Source: Panorpa germanica (taxonomy: Eukaryota > Arthropoda > Insecta > Mecoptera > Panorpidae). From it: DNA of 64,000 nucleotides. The number at the start of each line of letters is the position of its first letter. Position 1 is the first letter of the stretch. The stretch lies in the NCBI GenBank assembly GCA_963678705.1, contig OY783210.1, forward strand, positions 18,973,331-19,037,330. Reading direction: 5' to 3'. The position numbers and the translations under genes were made by a program. Shown here one piece after another: positions 49,887 to 61,800 of this stretch. The notes under the pieces were generated by a model that worked only from the letters and a program-made list of their open reading frames with translations, was not told the origin of the DNA and ran no database searches.

Positions 49887-52800
49887 ATGTTATCTATGTT
49901 AACTACTGGTGCCTTAATTGTAAGCATAAGTTCAGTAGTGATGGCTCATGCGCAGTCATTTGCTGGCCCAAATGGAACAATGGGTCTCCTAACCACCCAC
50001 CAGAAAGGATTAGAATCGCTGGATGAATGGAATAATCAAACCTATAGTATAATATCAGCAGTGTGGACATCAAACACATGCTCAAGATGGAAACAAGCAA
50101 ATCATTTATACTTCCAGTTGGCAAATGCTTTCTTCTTTTTATCCTATCTTGCACCAAATGGTACTTATGGCATGCTGTATTTAAGAACAACTCTTCTTAT
50201 TGGCTGTGGATTCATGGCACTTTGGGGATGGGTGGCTGAGTGTTATCTGGACGCCTTCGTTTGGAATGCTATGTTCGTTGTTATCAACTTTTTTCATGTC
50301 CTACTGCTACTTTGTTATTTACGGCCTGTGAGGTTTTCGAAGGAAATTGAAGAGGTTTGTGAATTTATTTACTTTGGATACTCATTTTTCTTTATATATA
50401 ACAATTAATGTGTTTTGACGTTTAACTGTGTTATTTAACTGTATTTCTTCATGTTTCTACGTTTCTTAAGTAACTTGTCCCAAAATTTAGAGCCGGATGA
50501 CTAGATAACGATGTTGACCAATCGGATGAGTATTTATCACAATGGGCTTGTGTCCTGTGTCTTAATTTTTATAAAAGAGTACTATATTGATAAAGTGGGT
50601 TACTAGAACCTCAAATGTTCAATTATTTTTTAATAACTCCTTATATGTTAAGAGATATTAACAATTGAAAAAGTCATTTTGTCTCTTTAATTATTAAAGG
50701 GATTCAACGTTGTGCACATTCCAAGTGAATGTGACATCACAATCCTTGTGTAAGGTTACCAACCTTACAGCTCATAAATCTCTGCTATATGTATTTATAT
50801 ATCAAAATATCAAATATTATTTACAGCTATTTCAAGAAACAATCAAATTTCAATATCATGTCTGCCTTAGCAGGGTTAAATAAAATAAAAACTTATTATT
50901 CTTTGATTTGACTTGATTATTTGACTACCAACAGCTACTGACCTACTCAACAAATAACTGACGTTAAAATGCATTTCACGTCATACAAATATGGCCGACC
51001 ATTTCTAGCGCTAAAACTACAATTCAAACTTTTAATTGCTATATCCCCGTCAATGTTTAGATATTTAATAAAATAGACACGCCAATTTACATTTGTTAAC
51101 ATAAATTTCAATCAACAATTGAAAAATCGACTACAAAAAATGAGGCGCAAGCCCATTTATAGCTACAAAGAGCAATGAATAGCATCGCATAGCTTCTTTA
51201 ATCCTAAATTCTATAAAAGATGATAGTTATGTATTATGATATACTCGTTCCATGCGTTCTATGGGTTTTACCACCTGGGTTTTTTGATTGTCATCCGACG
51301 GGAACGTTTAATTTATCGAAAAAAAGATAATCTCAGATGACTGACGAGGCTGCGAGGCATTTGAGACCAGTTATACAATTGGTTTTATCGTGACACTTTT
51401 GGTATCCCAAAAGGCTAGTAAGAGTTACTCAGTTCTGAAATTAAATTTTAAATTTGTAAATGCGACCAGACCTCTGTTTTACGCGTGAAACAAGCTTCAA
51501 ATTTTTATGCATATTTAATTACAAATAGACAAATACAAATTATAACAGATTTTAGAACAGTTCAAAAAGTAAAGTTTCAAAATCTTCAATAAAAAAGGAA
51601 ACGGAAGCTCCAATTACGAAACATATATCGTACTTAAATATTTATGTCTTTTCCGAAGTAATAAAACAGCGAGGAGAACTGTTTAAAAATTGACTAATCA
51701 ATAAAAGAAAAATGCACATTTGTTTGCTCTGTTTTACTACACTTTTATTTAGGACAGGTATCGAAGGTGTCATCATTCAATACTACGAGTATAAAACTAC
51801 TTTCTATATTTAAATATACAGAATTGCATACGATTATTTATTTAAATTCATAAAGGACATTCTCACCTACTGAGTTTCAGTTTTAATGTTTTGTTTTAAT
51901 CATATATGCAAGTTTTAGATCATAACTGATGTACGGACGCATGCACACTAATCCATTAAAAACTAAAACAGTAGGTGGGAATGGAGTTTTACTGTACATG
52001 TGATATTCTTATCTCGTAAACGCCTAGCACTACCATTACTTGTTTATTTGCAATGTTTAAGTAATCATTTTATATATAAAAAAGTTCAAGTTTGGTTTTT
52101 TTTGCATTAAAGTGCAACAATGATTAAATGCGGTTTTTAGTTATGTAACTTTTTTAAATTTGTGTAGCATTTATGTAAAATTGGGCTTTTTGATTTGAAG
52201 CAAGAAGTATATGGACATAAATTGTAACTTAAAAGAGTTATTGATGTTGAATGGCAAATTTACTAAATATTTCTATAATTTTTCTTCTCAATTTAACCTT
52301 ATTAACCACTTTTGTTATTAATTAAAATGTTGTTTTAGAAGCGTGAGTGGTCTGGGGAAATAATTGTTGATATTAACATATTAAACAAGCAAATTTTAAG
52401 ATAACTAACATTTACCCCGTCGCGAACCGGCGTCTGCTTTAAATACGGGGTTATATTTTGTCAATTTTGATTGCTATTATTTAAAAACTTCAGTGTATCG
52501 TAAAAACATTTGAAATTTAAAAAAAATGTTATTGTTCGACGAAGCCACCTTTAGCGCGGATAATAGCGCTTCAACAAATTTTTTCGTCGGTCTCTACATC
52601 ATAGATGGCAGCACTTACTCTATTAAATCTATCCCGGCAGTGTAGGCATGTACTGGAAATTTTAAAAGAGATGCATGGAGCCGTTTTCGAGCCACCATAT
52701 AAGATTGAGGACTAAATACATTAACATACACTTGGAACATTATAATATAGGAAGGATGGTCCATCAAATTGTATTTCTTTGCGAATGGTTAAATTTCGCA

Positions 52801-55800
52801 CAAAATGAGAAAATCACAAATATTTCCATTAATATCATCAATCTTACAATTGATTCACAACTTAGCAATACTGGAGATAAGTCAAATCGTTGTGGTCTCA
52901 TTTTTTGACACAACCACATAGATCATCGGTTTCATGCGTGCCGCAAAGTGTCGAAAGAAACAAATGTAATATATTTATATAAATTTGCATAAATATCAAC
53001 TGGTGGTAGTAACTAGAAATATAATTATAAAAACATCATTTTATACCGTAACAAACATGCGTGACTGTTATCATAAAACATAAAGAGCGTGTTCTTGATG
53101 CCTATGTCGAACACATACATATATTATTGTGATTAGAATAATTGATACGCACTTTTGTGTTTCAATATACCTCATTTAATTAAAAATTCAACGGTTTTCA
53201 ATTCAATTTTTTAAAAATATGTTATTACCTTTATTATCCCAAAAGATATGCGTTTATAATGAAATAACCCCAAAATATAAGTGCTTACAACGAAGTGTAA
53301 TTCTCCTGAACTTGGGCTAAGTTTCGCGGGGTAGAAAATACATAATTAATTTTTTTAGGTTCCATGTCTAATCAATTGTATCTAGTCATACCAATTCCTT
53401 TTTTTGAAGTGCTACAATCTCTTTATTATATAACCAGAAGTATATTGTATCTACATGCAATAATGTGCTGAGCTCGTCCGAATTGTGTCCTCAAGACATT
53501 TGCTTTACTTCGGTCATGGAACCAGAAGACACCGCAGTCTGGCATCAAACATAATTCTCGAACTAATTTCAATATTTATCATTGTTTTTAAACATATCTT
53601 TTGCTTATATACCAGTTTTATATTTTGTACACTGCACTGCAGTAACAGAACGTGTATAAAAACATAATATAGTATTATCTTCTTCTAAGTTCTAGGTCCC
53701 TCATTATTACCCAGTTTTCTAGAACTAATTAGCCAGTGACATCATTCTTATATAATCGTACCCGTTGGCGTCCATTATTGTTTAACAATAGACGAAACAT
53801 TTCACTTAAATACCATTTCCTCTTCCTTTTTAATTTATTCTTTTATTTCACCATTTTAATAGCCGTCCCAAGTGTAAGTATTTTTACATTCAGTAAATTC
53901 AAATTAAAACTTCATACTTATTTTACGTAATGTTAATGTTATATAGAATATATTTGCGAAATGAGCGAATCGCTGTGAAACTTTTAGTATGTTTAATTGT
54001 TTAATTTATTAACGTGTCTTACTACAGCCTAAAGTTCATTCATCTTTTTACAATTATATTTTTTTTTACATTTTATTTTGCATTTCTTTTTCCTTTTTAA
54101 AATAAAATTGAAAATACATAAATATCTATACAGTTTTACAATCCAAATAAATCTCTTTGTTTTATTTTGGGTACATAAATGTTTTTCCGATATTTTACAA
54201 TGAGCCTTGAGCTAAAAACTGTTTTGTATATAGTTCTATACTTTTGTCAAGTCTTGTGTTCTTTTCAGCTTTCTGTTAAGTCTTTAGACTGGTTGCTAAG
54301 CTCCAAATTGAAGTATCTCAATTTCAGAAGAAGCTTGAGGGTCAAAGTAATAACCCAAAATATTTATTTTAACAAAGAGCTTTTTTAATTAATTCTAATG
54401 AAGTTGTTAATTGTGTTTTTTATGTATTGTTGACTTGTTTCTTTCATCATTCTGTTGCGCATCTAAAATCAATCATAAGACAGTGCCGTGTTAGTCTATG
54501 GGCAATTTTCATCAGTCCGAAAGTTCCTTAGTGTTGATTTTTCAATAGTTTGTCAACTGAGGTTCGTTTTTGTTCCGAAGCAAGCAAAAAATCCTGCTTA
54601 CAATTTTCGCTAGCTAACTGTGGTCTCTCTCTTTTTATTTGCTCTCGTTTAATTTGTAGCAGTACTACTCGAAAAGCCGATTTCAGATCTTCCGATTCAA
54701 TACATTAATTAAAAAACAGACAAAATTGTTTACTCTGGCATTTTATGTTTTTATGCTAATTTTTTTGACTAGTGGAGACGATACTTTATAATATCGGTTA
54801 TAAAAACGAATTCAACATATATATAAATATACTACCCTCTACCCTCTAATTTTTTTGTGTTATATTTTTTAACCTTTCACAAGAATTTTTAATGTTTTAA
54901 CCCCTTTTTTTCTCATGCCGAACAAAGAGCTCGGTCTGTAATTAAAATTATTTCATTCCACCGCTTAAAAAATATTTACTGGTATACATAACATATGGCT
55001 TCACCGCATATTTTAAACTTTATATTTTTTCACAAAACAATTATTTAACTCGAAACTTTTTTTGCTTTCATGGATTTACTATTGTCATTTTAATAATTAT
55101 ATAAAATTAAACGAATTTCTAAAGTTGTTATCGCTGGTTTTATAGATCTTCTGATTATAATATTTATTCAAGGGTTCAATTCCGGATCAGAGTTATATTT
55201 TCTGGGTTTCTACATACGTAATCATAAACTTATTAGACAGCGGTGTGATTACTTCTTTTCAATTAAATTTACATAATATCAAAGTGAATAAACTTTTTTT
55301 CTATTTAACGTAATTTTTTCAGTAAATAATAAAATAATTGTAAATAAATTGTGTTTCTTTAGTATTAGAGAAACTGGAAAGTAATTACTACTTGAAAATG
55401 AAATATATGTGTAACTAGACTAGTCCATGAACGGGTGTAGCAAGTTGGGTTGAGAGGCGAGTGAGTTCGAGTTGTATTGACTACAAGAGAGCAGTTATAA
55501 ATTTGTTCGTTATGGGAACAGCTGTTTTAACGTTACTGTACTCGTATAATTCATTCCATACTTGAGTAAATTCGTACTACGTTACTGGGCACACTGGGGC
55601 ACTACTCCAGCAGAATGGGAGCATAACCATATAGGAAATTTATTAGCTATTTACTTTGCGGTTTCAATCCTTCTACATGTATGTACATAGTGGTCATGTA
55701 CATATACAGTAAATAAGATTTATTTTTATTACGAATTGTGAACAAATCAACTATCAATTTTGCCTTCATATTTCGGATTTTATATCAAATCTTTGTTTGT

Positions 55801-58800
55801 ATTAATTAAAGATAAATGAGAAATTAAAAAAAATGTACTACATTGAATTTTAAAAAGTTATGAATGTTTGCAATATTTAGAATATCAAAAACTATTAAAA
55901 TGTATAGATCTATTTATATAAATTATTAATTATAGATCTATAAGTTTAATCTTACACCCTAATACTTTATTATCTTTGGCTATTTTTATTTAAAAATTCA
56001 CTAGAATTATTATTATAGTTCAAATTATGAGAGTTCGGCGGCGACTCCTACTTAAAGCAAGTTGTGGGGTATAAACTGCCGATATAACTAAAAAGCACTG
56101 ACTCAGTTATTTTTCTATATTGTATATAGAAACGAATAAGATTAAATTCATTATCGTGTTATAGATTTATACCGCTCTTATAACCTCTTTTAAGTATAAG
56201 TCGCCGCCGAACTCTCGTGATTTGGTCTATACTTATAACTTATAACAAAACGTACTTATAACAAAAAGTCATAAATAAAAGTTGTAGATAATTTTGTTGT
56301 CTACCACAAAGCTGTTCACAAATTTTTTGTGGGGGTTATAGTTTTCAAGATAACAAAAAAAAACTCATTACAGTCTTTTTTTAAAGATGGTTGCTGAATG
56401 GGAGCGTCTTCCACCCCAAAAATTCAAATTTAAATTCAACTTCGACCCTCATTTTTAATAGAGATTTCCCTGAGTATTTAGTTCGTGAGAGGAAATGAAA
56501 AATACGATTTTATTTAGTTTACCTTTGACCTGAATATAAAATACAAAATCTTCATTAAAATGGTTTTTCCTTTTATGTTTATAAGCGCTTTTTTTCGTAT
56601 TTTACGAGTATGTATTTTATATAGTAAAACCAAAGTACAAAAAAATAAATAAATATTTACTTTGGACATCACATTTGCATTTTGCTGACTGGGTTTCTGA
56701 ATATACTCGCATATTGTTTACGTTTATTATATTAGAATATACGCGTACATGTTCATTAATATTATCTTGTTTAAAGGTTCTCTTCATGGTTATTTTTATA
56801 TGCAATAATAATATCAGAATGGTTACATAAGCCAAGGTTCTGTAATAAATATCAGTAATATAAATATTATATCTATTTCTGTTCGAAAGCCATAAAAATA
56901 CTGTGAGGATAGAAAATGTACACTGCTTTAGTTGGGCTGATGGAAATTGTTAAGAGTTATTTAAGATTCGCATGACACGCATTGGATTTATCGTATGAAA
57001 CATGGAAGAAAAGAAAAGCAAAAAAAGTTTTTAATTTACTTTTAGTAGAACATATTTAGAGATCTTTTACGCGTCCGTACCACTCTTATATTCACTTCAA
57101 GTTGTGCTTCTGTAACAAGAAGAATTTATTTACAACCTATACGGGGTATTTTTGGCAATGCAATTAGGCGTAGCTTGCGCCCTTTATTATCACTCCAATA
57201 CTAATGGATTAAGAAAACTGAGTTTTGTGTTTTATTCGTCAATTTGTAAACTGAAATTTGTTCAAAATTTTTCCGTCTTTAATACTATATTACCTAACTT
57301 TATTTATCTTTTAAAATAAATTGTATAACTTTCAAAATGAAAGTCTCATATATAAAAACATATCCAAGATTATAAAAACATTTCAAAGTCAAAGTTTCAA
57401 GAACTCCACGTAAAATATTTTATATTTTATGCTCTAATATAATTATGCTTATATTTTTTTATTACATTTAACTTTGCCCTAACAATATTTGCTTTCTATT
57501 AAAGGCTGTGAAATTGAACATTGTTTAAATCTAGTACACCCTGAAGGGTACATCAAGACGATGGTACACTGTACCCTTCACAATTCATTTTCAACCCTTA
57601 CAAAATATCTATTTAGTTCTTCGTCATTAAATATGAGTAATTAGCTGCGGGTTAAAAGCTAATTTTCTATTCATTTTCTAAGTTTTCAACAAGATCGGAA
57701 ACCTAACATAAAGGAAATGGAAAGGGATCATATTACTTTAGTTATAAACATGTTTATGAAAGATATCGTGTTACTAGCGATGGTTTGCAAAGATTTTAAC
57801 TAAATTGTAAGTTCATTCATAATTGAACTGTTGAGCAGCGTCTACATGATGGAACATTATATTAATCTGTACATTCAGCAATGTTGAAAGGTGTCACCTG
57901 GCACAGAGAAATAATTGGAAATAGTATTTAAAAGACAACAAATTGTGAGTTAATATCCGGGATCCTGTGAATCTGGGAATAAATATTTACTGCATATTTT
58001 AAGGTTCAATAGTAGTTTGTAGAAGACAGTCTCACTGCTCTCACAGTCAACCAAATAGCATCAATACGTATTTGTATCCAATTTATTAAAATCCTGCATT
58101 GAATGTATCCAGTGAACAATAAATCTACCATCAGAGGGATCATAATTCCACCACTACACTTCAATAAATTCAACAATTTTTTATTCCGAATACCAATAAT
58201 TTCGAATAATTGATATGTTTTGTGATTGACAATTAACTTTTGATCCGAACCTTCTATTCGATTAAATTGCTTTTGAAGGATCAATTGAATTAAATTCTCA
58301 TTCAGCCAGCTCGTCAGATTAAGTGTCATTTGTTTAACAAGCTCTGACGCTTTTTGTACACGCACATCTCGTGTTTGAAGTATTTAAGGAGTATGAGGGG
58401 AGTAAAGACGGCGTCGCGACGGGCGTCGTTTTGTGTTCGGTGTTCCTAATGTATCTCGCTCACGCACACCACCATGCCATGGTTGGAAAACCTAATTGTA
58501 CCGAAAATTCGAAACCGGTACCTAATAATAAGTAAACAAGATAATCTAATACAGCACAACGGCTCTGAGGCTCTGAGGACGAACGGTGTCAAGCTAATGA
58601 GATTTACGACTTGGAAAATGAAAGTAAAAAAAAAACAGGGTACGGAATTGGGATAATTACTCTTTGAAATTAGAGACAGTTATAAATGATACGTAGGAAA
58701 AATATGACTTTTAAATTATTTCTTAACAAGAGACGTAACGCGTATTTTTCTTCAGATATAGCCAAGAATATTTGTAAATATCAATTTCTAAATTGACGTC

Positions 58801-61800
58801 ACAGTGATTTTATAAATAAAATTAAAATTTGTGTGCTGTTTATACTTATTTAATTAACAAAGATTTTTGAAAGATTTACCAATTATGCGATTTTTCGTGG
58901 CATTGATATTATCCACAGGTAATACTTTTTATTCAACAAAATTTACAAGCCGCTCCGGTACATTTGCTAGAGATTTATTCAAAATGTCAAAATATCATAT
59001 ATTTGCACTTTTGTCACAGAGATCTGTGACAATATTATGTCAAGGTTTTCCACTTCTGAATTCATGTTTTTATCACAAGTTTGTAATCAAGAAAAATCAT
59101 ACGGAATAAACATAAGCATACGTTTGAACACTTTCTATGGTTTTACTTTATATAATTCGTAAAAATAGTTATATATATGTTATGTAATTATTAAAGTAAA
59201 TGTAAGCTTCGGTAATGTAAATGATAGACCTGAATATTGCAGCGAGTGACAAACAAACACGAATGCGTTTGCAAACAGTAAAATATAGTGGTTGTAATCA
59301 AAAATTATATTGTAACTTAAGAAAAATGCAAATTATTTCAGAATAGGCAATTTAGTTTAAGCTAATTAATCTAAATATTTATTTTAATTAAGGATTCAGA
59401 TTATAGGATTAGCTTCTAAGCTAAAGCAGATTCTACTTTAGTAATATTAATATAAACTCAACAAACACTTGTGTTTCATATATTCAATTGTAGTTAAATA
59501 TTAATTACTAGTATTAGTTGAATATGTTTGGACATCTTCTTTAAAATGAAAATTTATTTTATATATATTCAAAAGGACAAGATGTATTCTTCTTATTGAT
59601 TTTTAAAAATAAGCTTTTTATAAATATTGGAGTTCTTGTTAAAGATCTTTTATAAGTAACCATTTGACATACGTAAGTCTAAAGACATTTTAAAATATTT
59701 GTAATTTATCTCCTCTTATTGGTTATTATGCTTTATTTAAAGTTCTTATTTAAACATAATAAATCGTAATAAAATAAAATGTCTGAAGTATATTTTGTTG
59801 ATGGTAGTGAAATGTTGTTTTCAATATGCTTTAATACACAATTTCATTGAAGAGCTAAAAATATGCAACTTAGAATGGTTAGAGAAACGAGAACAAAAAC
59901 CATAAGGAAGACATAACATTAACGAAACTTTGGGCCGTTATTTTGTAACTTTTTCTCTGATACATGCGTCATGAATTGGACTAGGGTGATATTCATTTGT
60001 GTCTTAATATTGACAAATTAAATTGTAGTGAAAATGCAACTAGAGGTTGAGATTTTATTTGTCAATATTAACAAAGAAATGAATATCTCATTAGTCTAAT
60101 TCGTTTAAGAAATTTCTAAATTAGGCTACTTTTGCTCGTTGCTAAGTGTAGAATTACTTTACACTTTCTGCAAGGTTGGCAGTTACTGTGGATAAACTTC
60201 GATTGCCTAATTTTTTCAGAAATAGTCCTTAATGTTGGTCCAAATAACGCATAAATTGAAAATATTTTTTATTTTGATAAAAAAACATATTTTTTTAGTC
60301 AATTTATATGTGTCAATGTATATGTGTGCGAGTTTATTATTTCAATTTAAAAATAGATTATTTTATTGGATTCAAATGATACACGCCAAAAAGACGTCGC
60401 TTTGCGACGGGGGTATACTCTAGTAAATATCTATATTCTCTGACAATATTCTGAGCCTTAATTTCTCGCAGCAACTGTATCCCTTGTTTCAACCCTAACT
60501 GGAATTGCTGTAACGAATCCTTTAAGTAGGGATGTTTATTGGAAAGGTCTCATGCTGGTATTTGAGGGTTCTACAAGCGAAAAGTTCACCCATATCCTAT
60601 CAACGTATACAATACGTATTTCTACGTAGTATTATGGATTTTCAATTAATCTTAAAATAGTTATTCAGTGCACTGTTAATGCACTCCCAGGGAGTTGGAC
60701 ATGTCGGCCATGTTCACCATAAACCACCACGGGAAATGAGCCAGGCGGGAAAATGTAACAATGCATACAATACATTATACTTCGGTAGTGATTTTAGGAT
60801 GAGATAAGACTATCATGACTTTCAGAATATAATGTCCGGTGTACAACGCTCTGGAAAATTAATCGGATATTGTATTGATTAAGATAGCTTTTAGCAGATT
60901 ATTAAATTCATCTTTCATAAATAAATATAAACGCAAAATGAAAGTAACATACTTTGTGGAATATAACTGACGGGATTCAATATAACTTTGTGGTACTTGC
61001 GATTTCCCTTTCTCCTTCTTCTTGAATCATTCTGCTCCACTCACAACATTAGTTCCACTTCAAGTTCTGTGGTTTTTCCTGTACCCATATGTGCATAGCG
61101 TCCTCTGTAAATACACTTTCCACAGAGTTTCTCGGTTTTCTTGTTTCGCTTTCTGCCATTTTGCTGGCAAATACTAAATATGTTTCCTGAATCAATTTAG
61201 TGAAAGCGTATGAATATGCTACTTCGCATTTCTATGTTACATTGCTTATAGAGCCTTCTCATACCATTATACTCGTATATTTCAGCGCTTGTGCAATATT
61301 GAATTTAATAAAGTTACAGACTTACGTGTTGGCGTTATTCAATTATTCAAGTTGGTACTTCTGTGTACGGATCTTGAGATATTTTAGAAAGCAATGCATA
61401 TATGATTTATAGGAGGGAACTGAGATCGAATATGACAAACCGTGGTGTTCATGAGGGCATCAAATTCATATATTTGAAAAATTAGGTGCATTCCGAAAGG
61501 AAAAATTGTTTATTGAATTAGAAATTGTCAGGAACATGTAACCTATCTGTTCACAAATTAAGAAGGAAAAATTTAAAAAAGAAATTCGGGGGGCGTTGAT
61601 TTTGAAAGCAGATGTGTGCGCCTGTTCTTCAATCATAGATTCGGTACTGCGTATAATAGTTAAACCACACCCAAATTTGAAGAAGTTATAAGAAAACTTT
61701 TAAGGAAAGTTGCGGTGAAACCCAAAGAACAGGATATAGTCTGCACTGCGTAAAAATATAAATTAATTTTGATTATAATAGGAAAATAATTAATCATTTT

